The notes: generated from the letters alone by a model not told the origin. A stretch of 64,000 nucleotides of DNA from GCA-003244245 sp963822695 (GCA_963822695.1 CAWGJH010000033.1:310001-374000), one strand, 5' to 3'. Positions 1 to 8,815 are shown, numbered from the stretch's first letter. Made by a program: numbers and translations.

Positions 1-870
1 GCGTTATTCCGGTCGGTTTATGGTCGGGACCCAGCCACACCCAACGACAAATTGCTGGCACAGGCTCTAGACATGCAGGGCGACGACAGCGGCAACACTG
101 ACCCGAACGCGCGGGTGGTGGTGTGGCACATCAAGCCAGTGCCAGGCGCTGGAGTGGTGTACGGGTCAGCATTCATCTCCGAGAAAGAGGAATTCGATCC
201 CCGGCTGGGCAGCCTGTACGACAACGGCGATGGACGGGGATTCGACCCGAACGCCGACCCCAGCCAATCCCGCGCGTCATTCTATGTGGATTATGAGCAC
301 GGGATCGTGGTGCTGCGGCAGAATGCCTCACACAGCGACTCGGGCGACGCCGCGGTCGGCGACCCCAGCGTCGGCGTCGAGCAAGACCCCACCGGCCGGG
401 TCCGGCTGCACATGGAGGCCACTAATCCACTCACTTTCCAGGTCGCCAAGGATCTACACGTGTCGGTGCGTGGTGATCTCGTCATCGACCCGCACGGCGG
501 CACCGGCCGGGCCGACGTCAACGGTGAGGTGACCCGCTTCCCCTCCTGGGAGGTGTACCAGCGCCAGGACAACGCCGCAGCGCCGACTACCCTGTTGCAG
601 CGGCACGAGAACGACGTGCCATTCGGTGCGGGAGCTGGCATCGGGCTGCCACAGCCGACGGTGCCGGTCGGCGAGCACCCGCAGGCTCTGGACGGCTGGC
701 GCCAGCAGTACCATCCCGATCAGGGGCACGATTCTGTCTTGGAGCAACTCCTGCAGTACCCGAGCACTCGGGGCGACAACTTCTTCCAGTACCCGGTGGG
801 GCCAGATCCGTACCCAAGCGTGAACGGCAACGGTCAGCTCGTCGTGCCGGACGGACATCGGGTGGGATGA
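1..870 (+). CDS. Unrecognised hydrophilic protein, 5' end outside window
   Basis: The frame is open from base 1, so the N-terminus lies to the left; 289 codons are visible before TGA. I do not recognise a domain. The visible part is acidic and rich in Asp, Gly, Pro and Gln, with no signal peptide or membrane segment in view. A beta-rich middle (positions 250-540 of the DNA) is followed by a Pro/Gln-rich tail. In actinomycetes such tails often end large helical proteins made beside ESX-type genes, but that is only context. The stop overlaps the next start (ATGA at 867-870), so the two genes are co-translated. Function unknown. Confidence 0.6.
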   Translation, partial: ALFRSVYGRDPATPNDKLLAQALDMQGDDSGNTDPNARVVVWHIKPVPGAGVVYGSAFISEKEEFDPRLGSLYDNGDGRGFDPNADPSQSRASFYVDYEHGIVVLRQNASHSDSGDAAVGDPSVGVEQDPTGRVRLHMEATNPLTFQVAKDLHVSVRGDLVIDPHGGTGRADVNGEVTRFPSWEVYQRQDNAAAPTTLLQRHENDVPFGAGAGIGLPQPTVPVGEHPQALDGWRQQYHPDQGHDSVLEQLLQYPSTRGDNFFQYPVGPDPYPSVNGNGQLVVPDGHRVG

Positions 871-1145
871 TGCAGTTACCTCTGACCACGCTGATGCGGT
901 GGCGTGCCGCCGCGATCGCCGTCGTGCTGGCGGTGATGTCGGCTGCGGCAATCATCGCACTGTTCGCGGTGTGGTTCCTTGTCCTGCCGGTATGGGCGGT
1001 GCTCGTGCTCGCCGGCGCCGGGACCTGCCTCGCCGTCAGCCGTGCCCGGCCAACGGCGCTCGCCTACGGCATCGCGATACTCGCCTCGATGCCGCTGGCC
1101 ATCGTCTTCGCCATCACGTTCCTCGCCCTCGCCTCAGTGCGCTGA
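867..1145 (+). CDS. Small multi-pass membrane protein
   Basis: A 92-residue protein starting at the ATG that overlaps the upstream stop. Nearly the whole chain is hydrophobic: helices at about residues 14-35, 38-57 and 66-90, separated by short Arg-containing loops (SRARPT near 58-63), which suggests an inner-membrane protein with three segments. No enzyme motif is present. The tight overlap with the preceding gene implies that the two products work together, perhaps as a soluble protein and its membrane partner (inference). No family name can be given. Confidence 0.6.
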   Translation: MMQLPLTTLMRWRAAAIAVVLAVMSAAAIIALFAVWFLVLPVWAVLVLAGAGTCLAVSRARPTALAYGIAILASMPLAIVFAITFLALASVR

Positions 1146-1186
1146 GATCCCCACGACGAAGGTGTTGGCCGCCACATGGGTGAGGA

Positions 1187-2005
1187 TCAGGGCCTGCGCA
1201 CGCCCCGGGAAGCGATCATCGCTGCCCCGACGATGAGCACGGCCGCAGTGATCAGTGCGCTCACGGTTGCCCCGAACACCGGATCGGCCAGCGCCCAGCC
1301 CCGGGCGGCGTCGACCGCATAGGTGAGCGGGTTGATGGTGGCGATCACCCGCATCCACGCGGGCAACCCGGCAACCGGCGCGAACGCGCTAGACGCGAAC
1401 ATCAGCGGGAAGATCACCATAAAGCCGACCATCTGCATCAGCTCGACGTTGCGCACCCAACTGGCCAGCGCGATGAACACCCAGGACAGCCCCGCGCCGA
1501 CGGCCAGCCCGATCAGCAACGCCAGCATGGTCCCGAGGATCCCGCCAGCGGGGGCATAACCGAAGAGCACGGCGGCCAGGGCGAGCGCGATGAGCTGGAT
1601 GGCATTGCGCACCAGGTCGAACAGGCTGCGGGCGACCAGCAACGACGTCATCGAGATGGGCAACGTACGAAACCGCGCCAAGGCCCCATTGCGCAGGTCG
1701 GTGGCCAGCCCCGCCCCGGACCAGATCGCCGACTGAGTCCCCGTGGTCACCAAGATCGCCGGCAGCAGGTAGTCGATGTAGTTCGCGCCGGACGGGAAGC
1801 CAGGCGAGTCAGCGATGCTGCGGAACACCTGACTGAACAGCGCCAGCATGATCAACGGCTGGAGCAGGCTCAGCACGATCAGCCGCGGGTCACGCAGCCG
1901 GCGCAGTGCCCGGCCGGTGAGCACCCAGACCTGGATGAATACCCCGCTGCCGGCTGGGCGGGCCCGCGTGGGAGCGGTACTGGGCGGCGTGGTGATCGCG
2001 GTCAT
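1187..2005 (-). CDS. ABC-2 type permease, DrrB-like exporter subunit
   Basis: A 272-residue integral membrane protein with about six hydrophobic segments and the ABC-2 layout: a short Pro/Ala-rich cytoplasmic N-terminus, then TGRALRRLRDPR before the first helix, and a conserved central LLVARSLFDLVRNAIQ stretch. This is the membrane half of a daunorubicin-resistance type (DrrAB) drug or lipid exporter. Its start overlaps the stop of the ATPase gene by 4 bases (2002-2005), so the two are one transcription and translation unit read leftwards. Substrate cannot be inferred. Length and topology are normal for the family. Confidence 0.85.
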   Translation of the reverse strand: MTAITTPPSTAPTRARPAGSGVFIQVWVLTGRALRRLRDPRLIVLSLLQPLIMLALFSQVFRSIADSPGFPSGANYIDYLLPAILVTTGTQSAIWSGAGLATDLRNGALARFRTLPISMTSLLVARSLFDLVRNAIQLIALALAAVLFGYAPAGGILGTMLALLIGLAVGAGLSWVFIALASWVRNVELMQMVGFMVIFPLMFASSAFAPVAGLPAWMRVIATINPLTYAVDAARGWALADPVFGATVSALITAAVLIVGAAMIASRGVRRP

Positions 2006-2916
2006 CGGCGGGCTCCCGTCAGGGTGAGGTAGACGTCGTCCAGCGTTGGCTCGTGCAGCCCGAGTTCGTCCACCTCGATGCCCGCGTCGTCCAGCGCGCG
2101 CACCACGACGGCCAGCGCGCGGGACGACTCAACCGAAGCGGTGAGCGTCCGGCCGGACCGCAGCGGGTCCAGGCCGATTCGCCGCAGGGTGTCCAGGGCG
2201 GGGCCGATGTCAGCGGCGGCCAGCGTCACGCTGACTGTCCGCCGGCCAACGCGGTCCTTGAGCTCGGCTACGGTGCCCACCGCGACGACCTGTCCCTGAG
2301 ACAGCACGGTGATGGTGTCGGCCAGCCGGTCGGCCTCGTCGAGGTATTGCGTGGTGAGCAGCACCGTGGTGCCGCCGGACACCAGGGTGCGCACGACGTC
2401 CCACATGCCCAGCCGGCTCTCCGGGTCCAGTCCGGTGGTGGGCTCGTCGAGGAACACCACATCGGGCCGCCCGACCAGGCTGCTCGCCAGGTCGAGCCGG
2501 CGCCGCATCCCGCCGGAGTAGCCCTGGGCGGGCCGGTCGGCAGCGTCGGTGAGCCCGAAGAGTTCGAGCAGCTCGGCGGCACGCTGGCCGGCCTCGCGCC
2601 GGGAAGCACCCAGCAGCCGGCCCAGCAGCACCAGGTTCTGGGTGCCTGTGAGGTCCTCGTCCACGGAGGCGAACTGGCCGGTGGCTCCGATCCGGCGGCG
2701 AACTTCGGCAGCGGCGCGCACCACGTCGAAACCGGCTACCGTCGCACTACCGCCGGTCGGGGCAAACAGCGTGGTGAGGACGTTGACCAGGGTGGTCTTG
2801 CCCGCCCCGTTGTGCCCGAGCAGGCCGTGCACGGTGCCAGCAGGCACCGCCACGCTCACCCCGTCCAAGGCGGTGACGTCGCCGAACGTCTTGCGCACGT
2901 CGACGGCGTCGATCAT
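2002..2916 (-). CDS. ABC transporter ATPase, DrrA-like
   Basis: A 304-residue ATP-binding subunit. Walker A GHNGAGKT lies near residues 34-41, the ABC signature YSGGMRRRLDLA in the middle, and Walker B VVFLDEPTTGLDP after it. The switch region reads TTQYLDEAD, with Gln where most ABC ATPases have the H-loop His; this is usual in DrrA-type proteins. ATG at 2916 is preferred because it begins the conserved MIDAVDVRKTFG; a GTG four codons upstream is possible but falls inside a hairpin. It pairs with the permease encoded just downstream. Confidence 0.88.
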   Translation of the reverse strand: MIDAVDVRKTFGDVTALDGVSVAVPAGTVHGLLGHNGAGKTTLVNVLTTLFAPTGGSATVAGFDVVRAAAEVRRRIGATGQFASVDEDLTGTQNLVLLGRLLGASRREAGQRAAELLELFGLTDAADRPAQGYSGGMRRRLDLASSLVGRPDVVFLDEPTTGLDPESRLGMWDVVRTLVSGGTTVLLTTQYLDEADRLADTITVLSQGQVVAVGTVAELKDRVGRRTVSVTLAAADIGPALDTLRRIGLDPLRSGRTLTASVESSRALAVVVRALDDAGIEVDELGLHEPTLDDVYLTLTGARR

Positions 2917-2927
2917 CAGCTCACTCA

Positions 2928-2973
2928 CCCGTGAGTGGCGATGCGAGCCATAGCCCCATTTCCCACTCACGGG
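2928..2973 (-). terminator. 46-nt hairpin, copy 1 of a repeated family, after ilvD
   Basis: Perfect 11-bp arms, CCCGTGAGTGG and CCACTCACGGG, flank a 24-nt loop. On the minus strand it begins one base after the ilvD stop codon (TAA at 2974-2976). The same arms and a loop core GGGCTATG-CTCG recur at 41261-41306 and, less perfectly, at 45900-45945, always with 25 nt between the inner arms. Position and shape fit a transcription terminator without a U tract. Confidence 0.65.
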
Positions 2974-4644
2974 TTATCCACAGACGGCACCCTCCGCGGC
3001 GGAGCCCACCAGTTGGGCGTACTTGGCCAGCACGCCACGCAGCGGACGCTCGGGGGCCTTCCACTGCTGCCTGCGCCGCGCCAGCTCCTCGGCGTCAACC
3101 TGCAGGTTCAGCTCGCGGCGGTCGATGTCCAGCACGACCGGGTCACCGTCGCGGACCAGCGCGATCGGCCCGCCGTGCGCCGCCTCGGGAGCCACGTGGC
3201 CGACGCACAACCCGGTGGTACCGCCGGAGAAGCGCCCGTCGGTAAGCAGCAGGACCTCCTTGCCCAGCCCAGCGCCCTTGATCGCGCCGGTGACCGCGAG
3301 CATCTCACGCATCCCCGGACCACCCCGCGGACCCTCATACCGGATCACTACCACGTCACCGGGCTGCAGGTCTGGCACGGCGTCCATGGCGGCCTGCTCG
3401 CCATCAAACACCCGAGCAGACCCAGCGAATCTAGTTGAGTCGAAGCCGGCGGTCTTCACCACCGCTCCTTCGGGAGCCAGCGAGCCGCGCAGGATGGTGA
3501 TCCCCCCGGTGGGGTGGATCGGGTCGGCGAGGCTGTGCAGGATCTTCCCGTCCAGGTCGGGCGGGTCCAGTTCGGCGAGGTTCTCGGCGACGGTACGCCC
3601 GGTGACAGTGAGGCAGTCGCCATTCAGCAGTCCCGCCGCCAGGAGCGCCTTCATCACCACCGGCACACCACCGACCTGATCCACCGCGGCCATCACGTGC
3701 GCGCCGAAAGGCTTGACGTCGGCCAGGTGCGGCACCTTATCGCCCACCCGGTTGAAGTCGTCCAGTTCCAGCGGCACCCCCGCCTCGTGAGCGATGGCGA
3801 GCAGGTGCAGCACCGCGTTGGTGGAGCCACCGAAGGCCATCACCACCGCGATCGCGTTCTCGAACGCCTCCCGGGTGAGGATCCGCCGGGCGGTGATCCC
3901 CCGTTGAATAAGGTCCACCACCGCGCTGCCGCTGGCGCGAGCGAAACCGTCGCGACGCCGGTCCACCGCGGGCGGGCTGGCCGAGCCGGGTAACGACATG
4001 CCCAGCGCCTCGGCCGCGCAGGCCATCGTGTTGGCGGTGTACATACCGCCGCAGGCGCCCTCGCCGGGGCAGAACGCACGCTCGACCGCATCGACGTCCG
4101 CCCGGCTGATCAGACCGCGGACGCAGGCCCCCACCGCCTCGAAAGCATCGATGATGGTGACCTCCCGGTCACCCACCCGGCCAGGCAGGACGGTGCCCCC
4201 GTAGAGGAACACCGCTGCCAGGTCAAGCCGCGCGGCAGCCATCAGCATCCCGGGCAGGCTCTTGTCGCAGCCAGCGAGTAGCACCGTGCCGTCCAACCGC
4301 TCGGCCTCCACCACGGTCTCCACGGAATCGGCGATCACCTCGCGGGAGACCAGCGAGTAGTGCATCCCGATGTGTCCCATGGAGATGCCGTCAGAGACGG
4401 AGATCGTGCCGAATTCCATGGGGAAGCCCCCAGCAGCGTGCACGCCCTCCTTACTCGCCTTGGCCAACCGGTCCAGGGACAGGTTGCAGGGGGTGATCTC
4501 GTTCCAGGACGAGGCGACTCCGATCTGGGGCTTGGCGAAGTCGCCGTCGCGCATGCCGACGCCGCGCAACATGCCCCGGGCTGCGGCCCGTTCCAGCCCA
4601 TCGGTGACGTCCCGGCTGCGCGGCTTGAGGTCTGGCTGGCTCAT
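2974..4644 (-). CDS. ilvD: Dihydroxy-acid dehydratase (isoleucine/valine synthesis)
   Basis: A 556-residue enzyme that dehydrates 2,3-dihydroxy acids to 2-keto acids in isoleucine and valine biosynthesis, in the cytosol, with an iron-sulfur cluster and Mg2+. The cluster and metal motifs are visible: GCDKSLPGML near residues 124-133 and GEGACGGMYTANTM near 195-208. Length matches the family. The ATG is preceded by a GGAGGAG ribosome binding site. It stands alone, followed by the 46-nt hairpin. Upstream DNA is a pseudogene region, so its promoter must lie between about 4650 and 4850. Confidence 0.95.
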   Translation of the reverse strand: MSQPDLKPRSRDVTDGLERAAARGMLRGVGMRDGDFAKPQIGVASSWNEITPCNLSLDRLAKASKEGVHAAGGFPMEFGTISVSDGISMGHIGMHYSLVSREVIADSVETVVEAERLDGTVLLAGCDKSLPGMLMAAARLDLAAVFLYGGTVLPGRVGDREVTIIDAFEAVGACVRGLISRADVDAVERAFCPGEGACGGMYTANTMACAAEALGMSLPGSASPPAVDRRRDGFARASGSAVVDLIQRGITARRILTREAFENAIAVVMAFGGSTNAVLHLLAIAHEAGVPLELDDFNRVGDKVPHLADVKPFGAHVMAAVDQVGGVPVVMKALLAAGLLNGDCLTVTGRTVAENLAELDPPDLDGKILHSLADPIHPTGGITILRGSLAPEGAVVKTAGFDSTRFAGSARVFDGEQAAMDAVPDLQPGDVVVIRYEGPRGGPGMREMLAVTGAIKGAGLGKEVLLLTDGRFSGGTTGLCVGHVAPEAAHGGPIALVRDGDPVVLDIDRRELNLQVDAEELARRRQQWKAPERPLRGVLAKYAQLVGSAAEGAVCG

Positions 4645-4859
4645 GGCCGTCTCCTCCCGAAGTCAGGTATGAGCCATGGTGTCCTACCGGCCCGGCGAGC
4701 GCGAGGCTCTGTAACACGACCTGACGCTGTTCCGATGAACAGTTGAGCCCCGGTGATTTCCCCCGACCGCCGGGGCTTCCTGCTCGGCTGACGCCCGATA
4801 TGGAGAGCGGGACACGGCCTGAGGTACCGGCGCCGCCGGCAAGCCTCGAACATCGCTTT

Positions 4860-5351
4860 GCCATGGACGCCGTCGGTGGTGGGGTCATACAGCACCAGGT
4901 AACTGCCCGAGACCAGTGGGTCCAGCAGGCGGTTCACGATCGCGTACGCCTCGTTGGTGTCCATGATGTGTTCGATGGTCCCCATCACCATGAGGGCGAT
5001 GGGAGGACCATGGGGTCGTTGTCAACGTAAACGATGCGGCACTCCGGGGCGGTCGCCTGAGCGACCTCGTGGGTGTTGTTGGCGGTGGGCAACTCGGTAC
5101 CGACGTCGAGGAACTGACGGATCCCCGCCTCGCCGACCAGGTGCCGGACGGCGCGGACCAGGAACGCCCGCGAGGCGCGCGCAACATCAACGATACTCGG
5201 CAGGATGGCGGCAAACTGATCACCAGCCTCGTGGTCAACCGGTGTAGTTGTCCTTACCGCCCAGCCAGTAGTTCCAGACCCGAGCCGACCGCGACACGCT
5301 GGTGTCGAGACCGCGCGGCGGTTCCTGGCCGAATGGACCTGAGCTGTTCAT
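4860..5351 (-). pseudogene. Relic of a DUF574 (SAM-dependent) methyltransferase
   Basis: Starting from ATG at 5349-5351 the minus strand reads RVWNYWLGGKDNYTG, the N-terminal signature of DUF574 methyltransferases, then shifts frame and continues with RAFLVRAVRHLVGEAGIRQF, DVGTELPTANNTHEVAQ and VYVDNDPMVL (SAM-binding region). It then jumps, with about 40 residues missing and another frame change, to ALMVMGTIEHIMD and LLDPLVSGSYLVLYDPTTD, after which homology stops. At least one frameshift, an internal deletion and a lost C-terminus make it non-functional. Such genes often lie next to DUF5753 regulators, a relic of which is found just upstream on the other strand. Confidence 0.8.
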
Positions 5352-5418
5352 CCCGAGCAGGGCCTCTCTGCGGTGTGTCACTGCGTGTCTGGGCGTGACG
5401 CGCGACTGTAGTCAACCT

Positions 5419-5514
5419 CGCGAGACGCTTCTCGCCCTCGCCCGCCAAGCCAACGCACCCGGTTGGTGGCGCGAGTACGGCGACCTACTGCCGAACTGGT
5501 TCGAGACCTATCTC
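5419..5514 (+). pseudogene. Fragment of an XRE-family DUF5753 regulator
   Basis: Thirty-two codons read LALARQANAPGWWREYGDLL followed by PNWFETYL, which matches the start of the DUF5753 domain found after the HTH in many actinobacterial XRE regulators. Neither the HTH upstream nor the rest of DUF5753 downstream can be found in any frame, so this is only a remnant. It is divergent from the DUF574 methyltransferase relic, as in intact loci of this type. The remaining DNA up to 5700 holds no recognisable gene. Confidence 0.6.
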
Positions 5515-5709
5515 ACGGCAAGATCAAGCGGTGCGTCGCGCTGCGGATGGCCCGTCATAGCAGGAGGCGAGCAGTCCTCGGACTCGGCGCACCAGCCGGC
5601 GATATCACCCACACCAAGGTGATCTACGCTGCCGTTACCTCACTGTAGCTACTGACCGGTGTGGCAGACTCCTGCACTGACGTGCACACCATGTGTCAAG
5701 GGGAACCCG

Positions 5710-6141
5710 ATGAGTGGCGAGAGTCGGTGGTCCGGTGCCACCAGCGATACCGGCAACCTGCTGGACGGCACGGCGTTGGGCACTCTGCTCGGCGGCAACG
5801 GCGCGGCTGGGGGCTTCTCGATCGACTACGAGCGCCTCCCGCAAGCCATCGCCGATCTCGAAGAAGCCGCTAGGTTCGTCAGGGAGCAGGCGGAGACAGC
5901 GCTCCGTCTGACGAACATCCGCGACTACCCGCCCGGCACCGATGGAGTCAGCCTGAACGCGGTCACGCAGATCGGCAAGTGGGCGTCGGACGACGACGGT
6001 GTCAACACCCTGCACGCGACTCTCGTCAACGGCGCGAATCGACTTCAGGTCCTCGCGCAGAAATTACGTGAGGACCTGAAGACCTACCTCAAGGTCGAGG
6101 AGCTGAACATCCCCAAAGCCAGCCCAGGACTACCACTATGA
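5710..6141 (+). CDS. PE-like helical protein of an ESX-type gene set
   Basis: A 143-residue protein. After a Gly/Ser-rich N-terminus (1-35) it is almost wholly helical (about 38-130), with a Gly/Asp-rich turn near 78-85, giving the helical-hairpin shape of PE/WXG100-type ESX substrates. ATG at 5710 is chosen because AGGGGAA lies just upstream; an earlier GTG at 5659 has no site. Its stop overlaps the lipoprotein gene (ATGA, 6138-6141). Assignment rests mainly on shape and on the neighbouring DUF3558, PPE-like and EspG-like genes; the sequence itself is not a clear PE match. Confidence 0.6.
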   Translation: MSGESRWSGATSDTGNLLDGTALGTLLGGNGAAGGFSIDYERLPQAIADLEEAARFVREQAETALRLTNIRDYPPGTDGVSLNAVTQIGKWASDDDGVNTLHATLVNGANRLQVLAQKLREDLKTYLKVEELNIPKASPGLPL

Positions 6142-6731
6142 GAACCCACCTGGTGTCGAGCATGATCGTGGCTGGTTACGTGATCGTGCTGGCGGGCTGT
6201 GGCTCCAGCACCGGCGCGCCACCGAAGCCTGTTCGAGTGAGCCCCACGCAGGCGGCAAGCCCGATCCCGCCGGTGAAGAACCCGCGGGATGTCGCAGCCC
6301 TGGCCCGCCGGCCGTGCGAGTTGCTGACCCCGCAGCAGGCGGCCGGGTTCGGGCTCGATCTCCCGCCGAAGCAGTACAACGCCGCTCTCGGCGACCTGGG
6401 TTGCGAGTGGACGAGCACCACGCGTGAACGAGAAACACTAAGGCAGGTCATTATCAGCACGTTCACCAATAACCTGACCTTGGAAGCCGTCTATGACCGG
6501 GAACATGGTCACCCGTTCTTCGAGCTGACCGACATCGCTGGCTATCCCGCCATCGTCACGAGATCGAACCCGGATCTGCCGCATTGTGACATTGACGTCA
6601 AACCGGCGGAGCGACAGAGCTTCTCGTTGAGCTACGACTCGGAACTGTTCGATAAAAACCCGCAGCAGGCGTGTGTGGTGGGTAAGCAGGTTGCCGCGGC
6701 GGTGCTGATGAATTTACCGCCGAAGAGTTGA
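6138..6731 (+). CDS. DUF3558 lipoprotein
   Basis: A 197-residue exported lipoprotein. The N-terminus has a hydrophobic signal ending in the lipobox LAGC (residues 18-21, Cys21 lipidated), then a Pro/Thr-rich linker to about 50. The DUF3558 domain follows with its typical PCELLTPQQAAGFGL start, a GCEWTS segment and a late CDIDV/ACVVGKQVA pair, giving conserved cysteines that probably form disulfides. Members are found beside ESX-related genes in Pseudonocardiaceae. It is coupled to the PE-like gene before it and ends 12 bases before the PPE-like gene. Molecular role unknown. Confidence 0.85.
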   Translation: MRTHLVSSMIVAGYVIVLAGCGSSTGAPPKPVRVSPTQAASPIPPVKNPRDVAALARRPCELLTPQQAAGFGLDLPPKQYNAALGDLGCEWTSTTRERETLRQVIISTFTNNLTLEAVYDREHGHPFFELTDIAGYPAIVTRSNPDLPHCDIDVKPAERQSFSLSYDSELFDKNPQQACVVGKQVAAAVLMNLPPKS

Positions 6732-6743
6732 GGGGACGCAGGG

Positions 6744-7979
6744 ATGGGGACGGACTTCAACTACGACGACGCCAATCATCAGGTCATCTTCGACAGCATC
6801 AACGGCGGCGCCCGGTCTGGTCCGCTCCAGGAGGCCAGCCGGGCGTGGCAGCAGCTGGGCGATGACATCGGGGTGACCGGCAAGTCCTACGTGCAGGGTG
6901 CCATCAGCGGCATCCTCACCTCACGCGAGGGCATAGCCGCAGCGGCGGCGGCAGCGGCCATCGGCGCGATGCTGCCGTGGATGGACGATGTCGCGCGGAT
7001 CGCCACCATCACAGCGCAGCGGGCGCAGAACCAGGCCGACTACTGGGTCACCGCCCAGCGCAACGTCCCGCCGGTCCCACCGCCGCCGCAATCAACCGGC
7101 TTCTTCGATCGTCCCGCCGAGTGGGCCGCCGAGAAGCTGGACTGGCTTCCGGGAGTGCACTCCGACGAGGAGGCGGCGGAGAAGCACCGGCAGGACGCCG
7201 CGGAGCAGGCCCGGCAGGCGATGCGGGTGTATCAGTCCAGCTCCAACGACAACATCGACCCCGGGCCGGTCTTCACCGCGCCGCAGGCATTGGACGGCAG
7301 CATCGGCGGGCTACCGCTCACCAGCCCACCCGTCGGCAGCGCCGCCGCTGCCCCGACGATGGGAGGTGGTGGCGGTGGCCATCAAGCCCATCTGCTGGCG
7401 GCTCATCAACCGGGGGCTCATCAACCAGTGGCTCATCAAGCGGCGGCCAACCAGCCAGTCGCCACGGTGTCACAGCTCGCCCAGGGCGGGCACACCGCGG
7501 CAGCCGGCAGTGTCGCGTCGCCGGGCCGGTGGGCCGGCACTCCGACACCCGGCCTGGGCATGATCCCCGGCACACTGCCCGCCGGCACCGGATTCAACGA
7601 TGGCACCGCCGGGCGAGGCAGGCCGGTATCCACGCGGGGTGCAGCGGCGGGAGCCCGGTTCGCGGGTGCCGGCCGGAGTGGCGGAGAAGGTCACACCGCC
7701 GGGTTCGGTCCCCGGCCTAGCACTGGGTTCGGGCCCCGGCCCACCGCCAGTGCCCACCCCTTCGTCAACGAGATGAGCGGTGCCCGCGCCGGCACCGGTT
7801 CGCCCGGCGCGACGCGCGGGGCCGGCTACGGGGAACCGTGCGCCGGAGGCGCCAGCCAGCGTGGCGAGCAGGACCGCGAGCATCGCAGCAAGTACCTCGT
7901 GCGCGACGACTCCCATGCGATCGTCGGGGACCTGCCGCCCACCGCGCCGCCGGTGATCGGCGAGGATCCGGGCTACTGA
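6744..7979 (+). CDS. PPE-like protein with His/Pro/Gly-rich tail
   Basis: A 411-residue protein with ATG after AGGGG. The first 160 residues are helical and Ala-rich (EASRAWQQLGDDIGVTGKSY, then a run of alanines near 56-66), like the PPE/WXG-type helical domain exported by ESX systems as a dimer with a PE partner. From about 195 onwards it is low complexity: AHQP-type five-residue repeats near 215-237, then Gly/Pro/Thr-rich sequence to the end (PAPGF-like FGPRPSTGFGPRPTA). Such tails are usually surface-exposed. Position between DUF3558 and EspG-like genes supports the assignment. Confidence 0.7.
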   Translation: MGTDFNYDDANHQVIFDSINGGARSGPLQEASRAWQQLGDDIGVTGKSYVQGAISGILTSREGIAAAAAAAAIGAMLPWMDDVARIATITAQRAQNQADYWVTAQRNVPPVPPPPQSTGFFDRPAEWAAEKLDWLPGVHSDEEAAEKHRQDAAEQARQAMRVYQSSSNDNIDPGPVFTAPQALDGSIGGLPLTSPPVGSAAAAPTMGGGGGGHQAHLLAAHQPGAHQPVAHQAAANQPVATVSQLAQGGHTAAAGSVASPGRWAGTPTPGLGMIPGTLPAGTGFNDGTAGRGRPVSTRGAAAGARFAGAGRSGGEGHTAGFGPRPSTGFGPRPTASAHPFVNEMSGARAGTGSPGATRGAGYGEPCAGGASQRGEQDREHRSKYLVRDDSHAIVGDLPPTAPPVIGEDPGY

Positions 7980-7996
7980 GTCTGGAAGGGATCAAC

Positions 7997-8788
7997 ATGC
8001 GCGGCGCCACGGTTGAGCTGACCCATGAGGAGTACCGCACGGTCTGGCACACCCTGGGCTTGGGCACCCGGCACTGGAACATGGAGTTGCCTGGGCTCCC
8101 GGAGTTGACCGAGCGGGAGCGCCGGGCTCAGGCGGGCAGCACGCTCGACGGCTTGCGGGCCCGTGGGCTGGCCGATCACCGAGGTATGGCGCCGGAGCTG
8201 GAGGACTCGCTGCGCCTCCTGGCCAGCCCGGTGCGAGAAATCAACGGATGGATGCGGAGCGAGGCCGGTCAGGTGCGGTTGCTCGCCGGGTCACGAGGTG
8301 AGTGGGCAGTGCTGGCGATGCTCGATGAGCATCGGCTGCTGGTGCGTACCGGCCCGGCCAGCGAGCTGTGCACCGCGGTCGCCCGGCAACTGCCGGATCG
8401 TCCCGCCGGCCCGGGATCGTCGGTGTCGGTGCCCTCGGAGCTGCTGGCGCACCCCGTCCACGGCGGGCGGCCCGTGCTGACCGGGGAGCAGTTGGAGAAC
8501 CGGCTGATCCGCGGCGGGGTCAAACCCGCCGACGCGCGGTCCTTCGCGACCATGGTGCGCGGGCCCAAATCTGGCGGCGGGAAGTTCGGCGCCGCTCGCC
8601 GTGACCGCAACGGCACCCTGCACCCGGCGGGTGCCGCACTGGTTTATCTGGCCACCGAGCGTGGCGGGTACACCCTGCAGCCGCTGCGCGGTCCGGACGG
8701 CTCGGCCTGGACCACCCTGGCCCCGGCGACCCTGGCGCAGCTCGCGCACCGCATCGGCCAACTCCTGGACAGCGTCCGCACCGAGTGA
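7997..8788 (+). CDS. EspG-like ESX secretion-associated chaperone
   Basis: A 263-residue protein starting at ATG 7997 behind GGAAGGG, 17 bases after the PPE-like stop. The pattern ELTHEEYRTVWHTLGLG at the N-terminus, a central beta-rich part (REWAVLAMLDEHRLLVRTGP-like) and a C-terminal AARRDRNG / ERGGYTLQPL region match EspG-family proteins, which bind the PPE tip in the cytosol and keep PE-PPE pairs soluble until export. It presumably serves the PE-like and PPE-like products encoded in the same operon. No ESX ATPase or membrane core is present in the window. Confidence 0.75.
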   Translation: MRGATVELTHEEYRTVWHTLGLGTRHWNMELPGLPELTERERRAQAGSTLDGLRARGLADHRGMAPELEDSLRLLASPVREINGWMRSEAGQVRLLAGSRGEWAVLAMLDEHRLLVRTGPASELCTAVARQLPDRPAGPGSSVSVPSELLAHPVHGGRPVLTGEQLENRLIRGGVKPADARSFATMVRGPKSGGGKFGAARRDRNGTLHPAGAALVYLATERGGYTLQPLRGPDGSAWTTLAPATLAQLAHRIGQLLDSVRTE

Positions 8789-8815
8789 GCGATCGGCGGT
8801 GGCATCGATCCACTA

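Noticed and set aside
2053..2934. Long plus-strand frame opposite the ABC ATPase
   Set aside because: Antisense of a gene with complete ABC motifs; a by-product of high GC content.
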